A DNA stretch of 64,000 bases from Limanda limanda. Its lineage: Eukaryota > Chordata > Actinopteri > Pleuronectiformes > Pleuronectidae. A program made the position numbers and the translations under genes. Of the stretch, positions 1 through 11,300 are shown in pieces. The notes under the pieces were generated by a model. That model was not told the origin of the DNA and ran no database searches. It saw only the letters and a program-made list of their open reading frames with translations. The DNA is taken from the NCBI RefSeq assembly GCF_963576545.1, contig NW_026870395.1:248001-312000 (forward strand). The letters run 5' to 3'. How positions within the stretch are numbered: position 1 is the first letter of the stretch; each line of letters begins with the position of its first letter.

Positions 1-98
1 GGATGGTACCGATCGATGCGCGTTACCCCATTTAGTGGGGGTAGAGCCTACTTGCAAGTCTCTCCGACCTTCACAAAAAAAGTTATTCAAGAATATCT
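1..98 (+). repeat. Monomer A, 3' part cut by left window edge
   Basis: This is the last 98 bp of an A monomer. It starts just inside the GGATGGTACC block and runs through the hairpin to GAATATCT. It carries the GCGTTACCCC variant (C to T), also seen near 820, 3081, 4858 and 6627. Its telomere-like tract would lie left of the window. Confidence 0.95.
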
Positions 99-261
99 CT
101 TTCTCCTATGTGCTTTCATCCCAAACCCTAACCCTAACCCTTCCGAAAGTCGGAGAAGCTCAAGGATGGTACCGATCGATGCGCGCTACCCCATTTAGTG
201 GGGGTAGAGCCTACTTGCAAGTCTCTCCGACCTTCACAAAAAAAGTTATTCAAGAATATCT
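99..261 (+). repeat. Monomer A with a mutated telomeric unit
   Basis: A complete 163-bp A monomer. The first of its three telomeric units reads CCCAAA instead of CCCTAA (T to A at 123). Only one other substituted tract was noticed in about 300 copies (base 49110). Confidence 0.93.
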
Positions 262-282
262 CTTTCTCCTATGTGCTTTCAT

Positions 283-303
283 CCCTAACCCTAACCCTAA
301 CCC
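283..303 (+). repeat. Telomere-like tract (CCCTAA)3CCC inside monomer A, example
   Basis: The tract is the C-strand of TTAGGG-type telomeric DNA and lies at bases 22-42 of almost every A. Three units are the norm. Two units occur in A monomers starting at 425, 7992, 12975, 19246, 21172, 23086, 23561, 26775, 31758, 31915, 33666, 34141, 37518, 37675, 39426, 39901 and 63111. One unit occurs in those starting at 22935, 33515 and 39275. All tracts point the same way. Known: TTAGGGTTA is the core site of TRF/Tbf1/Taz1-type Myb-domain proteins. Binding here is inference. Confidence 0.93.
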
Positions 304-348
304 TTCCGAAAGTCGGAGAAGCTCAAGGATGGTACCGATCGATGCGCG

Positions 349-370
349 CTACCCCATTTAGTGGGGGTAG
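349..370 (+). other. Conserved inverted repeat in monomer A, example
   Basis: CTACCCC and GGGGTAG can pair around the loop ATTTAGTG. The element is present in nearly every A. Copies with GCGCAACCCC lose the outer A-T pairing. Copies near 47560 and 63189 extend the stem to 10 bp. Whether it forms in DNA or RNA cannot be told from the sequence. Confidence 0.7.
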
Positions 371-581
371 AGCCTACTTGCAAGTCTCTCCGACCTTCAC
401 AAAAAACGTTATTCAAGAATATCTCTTTCTCCTATGTGCTTTCATCCCTAACCCTAACCCTTCCGAAAGTCGGAGAAGCTCAAGGATGGTACCGATCGAT
501 GCACGCTACCCCATTTAGTGGGGGTAGAGCCTACTTGCAAGTCTCTCCGACCTTCACAAAAAAAGTTATTCAAGAATATCT

Positions 582-736
582 CCTCAGATTTGGGGGAATT
601 TCGTCGGTCGACCTCTTCCGAAGGTCGTACAAGCTCGGGGATGGTACCAATCGATCCGCAGGACCCAAATTAGTCCAGATGCAACCACTTTCCAAGTCTC
701 TCCGACCTTCACAAAAAAAGTTATTCAAGAATATCT
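582..736 (+). repeat. Monomer B, reference copy (155 bp)
   Basis: B opens with CCTCAGATTTGGGGG and carries a SalI site inside the palindrome GGTCGACC (606-613). It then has a block homologous to A (CTTCCGAAGGTCG, later GGATGGTACCAATCGATC). It ends with the same 43 bp as A. It has no telomeric tract. An inverted repeat CGACCT/AGGTCG with a 7-base loop lies at 609-627, and GGAC/GTCC at 661-676 sits where A has its larger hairpin. B is best read as a diverged sister of A sharing the 3' half. B starts 64 bases after the G of the TTAGTGGGGG motif in the preceding A. Confidence 0.96.
609..627 (+). other. Inverted repeat in monomer B, example
   Basis: CGACCT pairs with AGGTCG around a 7-base loop. 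The left arm overlaps the palindrome GGTCGACC. It lies at the position homologous to the TCCGA/TCGGA inverted repeat of A. It is present in all B copies read. Confidence 0.6.
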
Positions 737-1380
737 CTTTCTCCTATGTGCTTTCATCCCTAACCCTAACCCTAACCCTTCCGAAAGTCGGAGAAGCTCA
801 AGGATGGTACCGATCGATGCGCGTTACCCCATTTAGTGGGGGTAGAGCCTACTTGCAAGTCTCTCCGACCTTCACAAAAAAAGTTATTCAAGAATATCTC
901 TTTCTCCTATGTGCTTTCATCCCTAACCCTAACCCTAACCCTTCCGAAAGTCGGAGAAGCTCAAGGATGGTACCGATCGATGCGCGCTACCCCATTTAGT
1001 GGGGGTAGAGCCTACTTGCAAGTCTCTCCGACCTTCACAAAAAAAGTTATTCAAGAATATCTCTTTCTCCTATGTGCTTTCATCCCTAACCCTAACCCTA
1101 ACCCTTCCGAAAGTCGGAGAAGCTCAAGGATGGTACCGATCGATGTGCGCTACCCCATTTAGTGGGGGTAGAGCCTACTTGCAAGTCTCTCCGACCTTCA
1201 CAAAAAAAGTTATTCAAGAATATCTCCTCAGATTTGGGGGAATTTCGTCGGTCGACCTCTTCCGAAGGTCGTACAAGCTCGGGGATGGTACCAATCGATC
1301 CGCAGGACCCAAATTAGTCCAGATGCAACCACTTTCCAAGTCTCTCCGACCTTCACAAAAAAAGTTATTCAAGAATATCT
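737..1380 (+). repeat. Higher-order repeat AAAB, reference unit (644 bp)
   Basis: Three A (737-899, 900-1062, 1063-1225) followed by one B (1226-1380). AAAB is the commonest period in the window: most intervals between Bs contain exactly three A. SalI cuts once per unit, so a 644-bp ladder is expected. Because 644 is not a multiple of 3, the reading frame is not kept from unit to unit. Confidence 0.93.
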
Positions 1381-4300
1381 CTTTCTCCTATGTGCTTTCA
1401 TCCCTAACCCTAACCCTAACCCTTCCGAAAGTCGGAGAAGCTCAAGGATGGTACCGATCGATGCGCGCAACCCCATTTAGTGGGGGTAGAGCCTACTTGC
1501 AAGTCTCTCCGACCTTCACAAAAAAAGTTATTCAAGAATATCTCTTTCTCCTATGTGCTTTCATCCCTAACCCTAACCCTAACCCTTCCGAAAGTCGGAG
1601 AAGCTCAAGGATGGTACCGATCGATGCGCGCTACCCCATTTAGTGGGGGTAGAGCCTACTTGCAAGTCTCTCCGACCTTCACAAAAAAAGTTATTCAAGA
1701 ATATCTCTTTCTCCTATGTGCTTTCATCCCTAACCCTAACCCTAACCCTTCCGAAAGTCGGAGAAGCTCAAGGATGGTACCGATCGATGCGCGCTACCCC
1801 ATTTAGTGGGGGTAGAGCCTACTTGCAAGTCTCTCCGACCTTCACAAAAAAAGTTATTCAAGAATATCTCCTCAGATTTGGGGGAATTTCGTCGGTCGAC
1901 CTCTTCCGAAGGTCGTACAAGCTCGGGGATGGTACCAATCGATCCGCAGGACCCAAATTAGTCCAGATGCAACCACTTTCCAAGTCTCTCCGACCTTCAC
2001 AAAAAAAGTTATTCAAGAATATCTCTTTCTCCTATGTGCTTTCATCCCTAACCCTAACCCTAACCCTTCCGAAAGTCGGAGAAGCTCAAGGATGGTACCG
2101 ATCGATGCGCGCTACCCCATTTAGTGGGGGTAGAGCCTACTTGCAAGTCTCTCCGACCTTCACAAAAAAAGTTATTCAAGAATATCTCTTTCTCCTATGT
2201 GCTTTCATCCCTAACCCTAACCCTAACCCTTCCGAAAGTCGGAGAAGCTCAAGGATGGTACCGATCGATGCGCGCTACCCCATTTAGTGGGGGTAGAGCC
2301 TACTTGCAAGTCTCTCCGACCTTCACAAAAAAAGTTATTCAAGAATATCTCTTTCTCCTATGTGCTTTCATCCCTAACCCTAACCCTAACCCTTCCGAAA
2401 GTCGGAGAAGCTCAAGGATGGTACCGATCGATGCGCGCTACCCCATTTAGTGGGGGTAGAGCCTACTTGCAAGTCTCTCCGACCTTCACAAAAAAAGTTA
2501 TTCAAGAATATCTCTTTCTCCTATGTGCTTTCATCCCTAACCCTAACCCTAACCCTTCCGAAAGTCGGAGAAGCTCAAGGATGGTACCGATCGATGCGCG
2601 CTACCCCATTTAGTGGGGGTAGAGCCTACTTGCAAGTCTCTCCGACCTTCACAAAAAACGTTATTCAAGAATATCTCTTTCTCCTATGTGCTTTCATCCC
2701 TAACCCTAACCCTAACCCTTCCGAAAGTCGGAGAAGCTCAAGGATGGTACCGATCGATGCGCGCTACCCCATTTAGTGGGGGTAGAGCCTACTTGCAAGT
2801 CTCTCCAACCTTCACAAAAAAAGTTATTCAAGAATATCTCCTCAGATTTGGGGGAATTTCGTCGGTCGACCTCTTCCGAAGGTCGTACAAGCTCGGGGAT
2901 GGTACCAATCGATCCGCAGGACCCAAATTAGTCCAGATGCAACCACTTTCCAAGTCTCTCCGACCTTCACAAAAAAAGTTATTCAAGAATATCTCTTTCT
3001 CCTATGTGCTTTCATCCCTAACCCTAACCCTAACCCTTCCGAAAGTCGGAGAAGCTCAAGGATGGTACCGATCGATGCGCGTTACCCCATTTAGTGGGGG
3101 TAGAGCCTACTTGCAAGTCTCTCCGACCTTCACAAAAAAAGTTATTCAAGAATATCTCTTTCTCCTATGTGCTTTCATCCCTAACCCTAACCCTAACCCT
3201 TCCGAAAGTCGGAGAAGCTCAACGATGGTACCGATCGATGCGCGCTACCCCATTTAGTGGGGGTAGAGCCTACTTGCAAGTCTCTCCGACCTTCACAAAA
3301 AAAGTTATTCAAGAATATCTCTTTCTCCTATGTGCTTTCATCCCTAACCCTAACCCTAACCCTTCCGAAAGTCGGAGAAGCTCAAGGATGGTACCGATCG
3401 ATGCGCGCTACCCCATTTAGTGGGGGTAGAGCCTACTTGCAAGTCTCTCCGACCTTCACAAAAAAAGTTATTCAAGAATATCTCCTCAGATTTGGGGGAA
3501 TTTCGTCGGTCGACCTCTTCCGAAGGTCGTACAAGCTCGGGGATGGTACCAATCGATCCGCAGGACCCAAATTAGTCCAGATGCAACCACTTTCCAAGTC
3601 TCTCCGACCTTCACAAAAAAAGTTATTCAAGAATATCTCTTTCTCCTATGTGCTTTCATCCCTAACCCTAACCCTAACCCTTCCGAAAGTCGGAGAAGCT
3701 CAAGGATGGTACCGATCGATGCGCGCTACCCCATTTAGTGGGGGTAGAGCCTACTTGCAAGTCTCTCCGACCTTCACAAAAAAAGTTATTCAAGAATATC
3801 TCTTTCTCCTATGTGCTTTCATCCCTAACCCTAACCCTAACCCTTCCGAAAGTCGGAGAAGCTCAAGGATGGTACCGATCGATGCGCGCTACCCCATTTA
3901 GTGGGGGTAGAGCCTACTTGCAAGTCTCTCCGACCTTCACAAAAAACGTTATTCAAGAATATCTCTTTCTCCTATGTGCTTTCATCCCTAACCCTAACCC
4001 TAACCCTTCCGAAAGTCGGAAAAGCTCAAGGATGGTACCGATCGATGCGCGCTACCCCATTTAGTGGGGGTAGAGCCTACTTGCAAGTCTCTCCGACCTT
4101 CACAAAAAAAGTTATTCAAGAATATCTCCTCAGATTTGGGGGAATTTCGTCGGTCGACCTCTTCCGAAGGTCGTACAAGCTCGGGGATGGTACCAATCGA
4201 TCCGCAGGACCCAAATTAGTCCAGATGCAACCACTTTCCAAGTCTCTCCGACCTTCACAAAAAAAGTTATTCAAGAATATCTCTTTCTCCTATGTGCTTT

Positions 4301-7300
4301 CATCCCTAACCCTAACCCTAACCCTTCCGAAAGTCGGAGAAGCTCAAGGATGGTACCGATCGATGCGCGCTACCCCATTTAGTGGGGGTAGAGCCTACTT
4401 GCAAGTCTCTCCGACCTTCACAAAAAAAGTTATTCAAGAATATCTCTTTCTCCTATGTGCTTTCATCCCTAACCCTAACCCTAACCCTTCCGAAAGTCGG
4501 AGAAGCTCAAGGATGGTACCGATCGATGTGCGCTACCCCATTTAGTGGGGGTAGAGCCTACTTGCAAGTCTCTCCGACCTTCACAAAAAAAGTTATTCAA
4601 GAATATCTCTTTCTCCTATGTGCTTTCATCCCTAACCCTAACCCTAACCCTTCCGAAAGTCGGAGAAGCTCAAGGATGGTACTGATCGATGCGCGCTACC
4701 CCATTTAGTGGGGGTAGAGCCTACTTGCAAGTCTCTCCGACCTTCACAAAAAAAGTTATTCAAGAATATCTCTTTCTCCTATGTGCTTTCATCCCTAACC
4801 CTAACCCTAACCCTTCCGAAAGTCGGAGAAGCTCAAGGATGGTACCGATCGATGCGCGTTACCCCATTTAGTGGGGGTAGAGCCTACTTGCAAGTCTCTC
4901 GGACCTTCACAAAAAAAGTTATTCAAGAATATCTCTTTCTCCTATGTGCTTTCATCCCTAACCCTAACCCTAACCCTTCCGAAAGTCGGAGAAGCTCAAA
5001 GATGGTACCGATCGATGCGCGCTACCCCATTTAGTGGGGGTAGAGCCTACTTGCAAGTCTCTCCGACCTTCACAAAAAAAGTTATTCAAGAATATCTCCT
5101 CAGATTTGGGGGAATTTCGTCGGTCGACCTCTTCCGAAGGTCGTACAAGCTCGGGGATGGTACCAATCGATCCGCAGGACCCAAATTAGTCCAGATGCAA
5201 CCACTTTCCAAGTCTCTCCGACCTTCACAAAAAAAGTTATTCAAGAATATCTCTTTCTCCTATGTGCTTTCATCCCTAACCCTAACCCTAACCCTTCCGA
5301 AAGTCGGAGAAGCTCAAGGATGGTACCGATCGATGCGCGCTACCCCATTTAGTGGGGGTAGAGCCTACTTGCAAGTCTCTCCGACCTTCACAAAAAACGT
5401 TATTCAAGAATATCTCTTTCTCCTATGTGCTTTCATCCCTAACCCTAACCCTAACCCTTCCGAAAGTCGGAGAAGCTCAAGGATGGTACCGATCGATGCG
5501 CGCTACCCCATTTAGTGGGGGTAGAGCCTACTTGCAAGTCTCTCCGACCTTCACAAAAAAAGTTATTCAAGAATATCTCCTCAGATTTGGGGGAATTTCG
5601 TCGGTCGACCTCTTCCGAAGGTCGTACAAGCTCGGGGATGGTACCAATCGATCTGCAGGACCCAAATTAGTCCAGATGCAACCACTTTCCAAGTCTCTCC
5701 GACCTTCACAAAAAAAGTTATTCAAGAATATCTCTTTCTCCTATGTGCTTTCATCCCTAACCCTAACCCTAACCCTTCCAAAAGTCGGAGAAGCTCAAGG
5801 ATGGTACCGATCGATGCGCGCTACCCCATTTAGTGGGGGTAGAGCCTACTTGCAAGTCTCTCCGACCTTCACAAAAAAAGTTATTCAAGAATATCTCTTT
5901 CTCCTATGTGCTTTCATCCCTAACCCTAACCCTAACCCTTCCGAAAGTCGGAGAAGCTCAAGGATGGTACCGATCGATGCGCGCTACCCCATTTAGTGGG
6001 GGTAGAGCCTACTTGCAAGTCTCTCCGACCTTCACAAAAAAAGTTATTCAAGAATATCTCTTTCTCCTATGTGCTTTCATCCCTAACCCTAACCCTAACC
6101 CTTCCGAAAGTCGGAGAAGCTCAAGGATGGTACCGATCGATGCGCGCTACCCCATTTAGTGGGGGTAGAGCCTACTTGCAAGTCTCTCCGACCTTCACAA
6201 AAAACGTTATTCAAGAATATCTCTTTCTCCTATGTGCTTTCATCCCTAACCCTAACCCTAACCCTTCCGAAAGTCGGAAAAGCTCAAGGATGGTACCGAT
6301 CGATGCGCGCTACCCCATTTAGTGGGGGTAGAGCCTACTTGCAAGTCTCTCCGACCTTCACAAAAAAAGTTATTCAAGAATATCTCCTCAGATTTGGGGG
6401 AATTTCGTCGGTCGACCTCTTCCGAAGGTCGTACAAGCTCGGGGATGGTACCAATCGATCCGCAGGACCCAAATTAGTCCAGATGCAACCACTTTCCAAG
6501 TCTCTCCGACCTTCACAAAAAAAGTTATTCAAGAATATCTCTTTCTCCTATGTGCTTTCATCCCTAACCCTAACCCTAACCCTTCCGAAAGTCGGAGAAG
6601 CTCAAAGATGGTACCGATCGATGCGCGTTACCCCATTTAGTGGGGGTAGAGCCTACTTGCAAGTCTCTCCGACCTTCACAAAAAAAGTTATTCAAGAATA
6701 TCTCTTTCTCCTATGTGCTTTCATCCCTAACCCTAACCCTAACCCTTCCGAAAGTCGGAGAAGCTCAAGGATGGTACCGATCGATGCGCGCTACCCCATT
6801 TAGTGGGGGTAAAGCCTACTTGCAAGTCTCTCCGACCTTCACAAAAAAAGTTATTCAAGAATATCTCTTTCTCCTATGTGCTTTCATCCCTAACCCTAAC
6901 CCTAACCCTTCCGAAAGTCGGAGAAGCTCAAGGATGGTACCGATCGATGCGCGCTACCCCATTTAGTGGGGGTAGAGCCTACTTGCAAGTCTCTCCGACC
7001 TTCACAAAAAAAGTTATTCAAGAATATCTCCTCAGATTTGGGGGAATTTCGTCGGTCGACCTCTTCCGAAGGTCGTACAAGCTCGGGGATGGTACCAATC
7101 GATCCGCAGGACCCAAATTAGTCCAGATGCAACCACTTTCCAAGTCTCTCCGACCTTCACAAAAAAAGTTATTCAAGAATATCTCTTTCTCCTATGTGCT
7201 TTCATCCCTAACCCTAACCCTAACCCTTCCGAAAGTCGGAGAAGCTCAAGGATGGTACCGATCGATGCGCGCAACCCCATTTAGTGGGGGTAGAGCCTAC

Positions 7301-8303
7301 TTGCAAGTCTCTCCGACCTTCACAAAAAAAGTTATTCAAGAATATCTCTTTCTCCTATGTGCTTTCATCCCTAACCCTAACCCTAACCCTTCCGAAAGTC
7401 GGAGAAGCTCAAGGATGGTACCGATCGATGCGTGCTACCCCATTTAGTGGGGGTAGAGCCTACTTGCAAGTCTCTCCGACCTTCACAAAAAAAGTTATTC
7501 AAGAATATCTCTTTCTCCTATGTGCTTTCATCCCTAACCCTAACCCTAACCCTTCCGAAAGTCGGAGAAGCTCAAGGATGGTACCGATCGATGCGCGCTA
7601 CCCCATTTAGTGGGGGTAGAGCCTACTTGCAAGTCTCTCCGACCTTCACAAAAAAAGTTATTCAAGAATATCTCCTCAGATTTGGGGGAATTTCGTCGGT
7701 CGACCTCTTCCGAAGGTCGTACAAGCTCGGGGATGGTACCAATCGATCCGCAGGACCCAAATTAGTCCAGATGCAACCACTTTCCAAGTCTCTCCGACCT
7801 TCACAAAAAAAGTTATTCAAGAATATCTCTTTCTCCTATGTGCTTTCATCCCTAACCCTAACCCTAACCCTTCCGAAAGTCGGAGAAGCTCAACGATGGT
7901 ACCGATCGATGCGCGCTACCCCATTTAGTGGGGGTAGAGCCTACTTGCAAGTCTCTCCGACCTTCACAAAAAAAGTTATTCAAGAATATCTCTTTCTCCT
8001 ATGTGCTTTCATCCCTAACCCTAACCCTTCCGAAAGTCGGAGAAGCTCAAGGATGGTACCGATCGATGCGCGCTACCCCATTTAGTGGGGGTAGAGCCTA
8101 CTTGCAAGTCTCTCCGACCTTCACAAAAAAAGTTATTCAAGAATATCTCCTCAGATTTGGGGGAATTTCGTCGGTCGACCTCTTCCGAAGGTCGTACAAG
8201 CTCGGGGATGGTACCAATCGATCCGCAGGACCCAAATTAGTCCAGATGCAACCACTTTCCAAGTCTCTCCGACCTTCACAAAAAAAGTTATTCAAGAATA
8301 TCT

Positions 8304-11300
8304 CTTTCTCCTATGTGCTTTCATCCCTAACCCTAACCCTAACCCTTCCGAAAGTCGGAGAAGCTCAAGGATGGTACCGATCGATGCGCGCAACCCCATT
8401 TAGTGGGGGTAGAGCCTACTTGCAAGTCTCTCCGACCTTCACAAAAAAAGTTATTCAAGAATATCTCTTTCTCCTATGTGCTTTCATCCCTAACCCTAAC
8501 CCTAACCCTTCCGAAAGTCGGAGAAGCTCAAGGATGGTACCGATCGATGCGCGCTACCCCATTTAGTGGGGGTAGAGCCTACTTTCAAGTCTCTCCGACC
8601 TTCACAAAAAAAGTTATTCAAGAATATCTCTTTCTCCTATGTGCTTTCATCCCTAACCCTAACCCTAACCCTTCCGAAAGTCGGAGAAGCTCAAGGATGG
8701 TACCGATCGATGCGCGCTACCCCATTTAGTGGGGGTACAGCCTACTTGCAAGTCTCTCCGACCTTCAAAAAAAAAGTTATTCAAGAATATCTCCTCAGAT
8801 TTGGGGGAATTTCGTCGGTCGACCTCTTCCGAAGGTCGTACAAGCTCGGGGATGGTACCAATCGATCCGCAGGACCCAAATTAGTCCAGATGCAACCACT
8901 TTCCAAGTCTCTCCGACCTTCACAAAAAAAGTTATTCAAGAATATCTCTTTCTCCTATGTGCTTTCATCCCTAACCCTAACCCTAACCCTTCCGAAAGTC
9001 GGAGAAGCTCAAGGATGGTACCGATCGATGCGCGCAACCCCATTTAGTGGGGGTAGAGCCTACTTGCAAGTCTCTCCGACCTTCACAAAAAAAGTTATTC
9101 AAGAATATCTCTTTCTCCTATGTGCTTTCATCCCTAACCCTAACCCTAACCCTTCCGAAAGTCGGAGAAGCTCAAGGATGGTACCGATCGATGCGCGCTA
9201 CCCCATTTAGTGGGGGTAGAGCCTACTTGCAAGTCTCTCCGACCTTCACAAAAAAAGTTATTCAAGAATATCTCTTTCTCCTATGTGCTTTCATCCCTAA
9301 CCCTAACCCTAACCCTTCCGAAAGTCGGAGAAGCTCAAGGATGGTACCGATCGATGCGCGCTACCCCATTTAGTGGGGGTAGAGCCTACTTGCAAGTCTC
9401 TCCGATTTTCACAAAAAAAGTTATTCAAGAATATCTCTTTCTCCTATGTGCTTTCATCCCTAACCCTAACCCTAACCCTTCCGAAAGTCGGAGAAGCTCA
9501 AGGATGGTACCGATCGATGCGCGCTACCCCATTTAGTGGGGGTAGAGCCTACTTGCAAGTCTCTCCGACCTTCACAAAAAAAGTTATTCAAGAATATCTC
9601 CTCAGATTTGGGGGAATTTCGTCGGTCGACCTCTTCCGAAGGTCGTACAAGCTCGGGGATGGTACCAATCGATCCGCAGGACCCAAATTAGTCCAGATGC
9701 AACCACTTTCCAAGTCTCTCCGACCTTCACAAAAAAAGTTATTCAAGAATATCTCTTTCTCCTATGTGCTTTCATCCCTAACCCTAACCCTAACCCTTCC
9801 GAAAGTCGGAGAAGCTCAAGGATGGTACCGATCGATGCGCGCAACCCCATTTAGTGGGGGTAGAGCCTACTTGCAAGTCTCTCCGACCTTCACAAAAAAA
9901 GTTATTCAAGAATATCTCTTTCTCCTATGTGCTTTCATCCCTAACCCTAACCCTAACCCTTCCGAAAGTCAGAGAAGCTCAAGGATGGTACCGATCGATG
10001 CGCGCTACCCCATTTAGTGGGGGTAGAGCCTACTTGCAAGTCTCTCCGACCTTCACAAAAAAAGTTATTCAAGAATATCTCTTTCTCCTATGTGCTTTCA
10101 TCCCTAACCCTAACCCTAACCCTTCCGAAAGTCGGAGAAGCTCAAGGATGGTACCGATCGATGCGCGCTACCCCATTTAGTGGGGGTAGAGCCTACTTGC
10201 AAGTCTCTCCGACCTTCACAAAAAAAGTTATTCAAGAATATCTCCTCAGATTTGGGGGAATTTCGTCGGTCGACCTCTTCCGAAGGTCGTACAAGCTCGG
10301 GGATGGTACCAATCGATCCGCAGGACCCAAATTAGTCCAGATGCAACCACTTTCCAAGTCTCTCCGACCTTCACAAAAAAAGTTATTCAAGAATATCTCT
10401 TTCTCCTATGTGCTTTCATCCCTAACCCTAACCCTAACCCTTCCGAAAGTCGGAGAAGCTCAACGATGGTACCGATCGATGCGCGCTACCCCATTTAGTG
10501 GGGGTAGAGCCTACTTGCAAGTCTCTCCGACCTTCACAAAAAAAGTTATTCAAGAATATCTCTTTCTCCTATGTGCTTTCATCCCTAACCCTAACCCTAA
10601 CCCTTCCGAAAGTCGGAGAAGCTCAAGGATGGTACCGATCGATGCGCGCAACCCCATTTAGTGGGGGTAGAGCCTACTTGCAAGTCTCTCCGACCTTCAC
10701 AAAAAAAGTTATTCAAGAATATCTCTTTCTCCTATGTGCTTTCATCCCTAACCCTAACCCTAACCCTTCCGAAAGTCAGAGAAGCTCAAGGATGGTACCG
10801 ATCGATGCGCGCTACCCCATTTAGTGGGGGTAGAGCCTACTTGCAAGTCTCTCCGACCTTCACAAAAAAAGTTATTCAAGAATATCTCTTTCTCCTATGT
10901 GCTTTCATCCCTAACCCTAACCCTAACCCTTCCGAAAGTCGGAGAAGCTCAAGGATGGTACCGATCGATGCGCGCTACCCCATTTAGTGGGGGTAGAGCC
11001 TACTTGCAAGTCTCTCCGACCTTCACAAAAAAAGTTATTCAAGAATATCTCCTCAGATTTGGGGGAATTTCGTCGGTCGACCTCTTCCGAAGGTCGTACA
11101 AGCTCGGGGATGGTACCAATCGATCCGCAGGACCCAAATTAGTCCAGATGCAACCACTTTCCAAGTCTCTCCGACCTTCACAAAAAAAGTTATTCAAGAA
11201 TATCTCTTTCTCCTATGTGCTTTCATCCCTAACCCTAACCCTAACCCTTCCGAAAGTCGGAGAAGCTCAACGATGGTACCGATCGATGCGCGCTACCCCA

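Larger units (their letters stand above)
262..424 (+). repeat. Monomer A, reference copy (163 bp)
   Basis: This copy shows the A layout. A 5' C/T-rich stretch (262-282) is followed by a telomere-like tract (CCCTAA)3CCC (283-303). Next comes a short inverted repeat TCCGA-AAG-TCGGA (305-317), then a KpnI/PvuI/ClaI-bearing block GGTACCGATCGAT. A 7-bp stem CTACCCC/GGGGTAG with an 8-base loop follows (349-370). The last 43 bp contain an A7 tract and end in GAATATCT. That 3' end is essentially identical in monomer B. The middle block is also homologous to B, while the 5' 42 bp with the telomeric tract has no counterpart there. About 303 copies occur in the window. Confidence 0.96.
1..8303. repeat. 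Array block 1, irregular A runs
   Basis: A runs between successive Bs are 4 (first copy partial),3,3,5,3,3,5,2,4,3,3,2. The block carries the AAAACGTT variant (C replacing the seventh A of the A-tract) near 408, 2659, 3947, 5399 and 6206. This variant is missing from the central array and returns after 45 kb. Other changes include CAAAGATGG near 4999 and 6605, and one CTGCAG-bearing B near 5653. The run pattern 5,3,3,5 hints at a degraded longer repeat of about 2.3 kb. Two A copies (425-581, 7992-8148) have two telomeric units. Confidence 0.9.

Noticed and set aside
283..303. True telomere end
   Set aside because: Each tract is only about 3.5 units and is flanked on both sides by satellite. 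No tract exceeds three full units.
349..370. Rho-independent terminator or tRNA-like element
   Set aside because: The stem is short, the loop is not followed by a T tract, and the element occurs in every A monomer. No tRNA fold or box A/B pair was seen.
582..736. CENP-B box in monomer B, which would suggest a centromere
   Set aside because: The TTCG and CGGGG pieces are present, but not in the spacing of the canonical NTTCGNNNNANNCGGGN motif. Monomer A has no match either.
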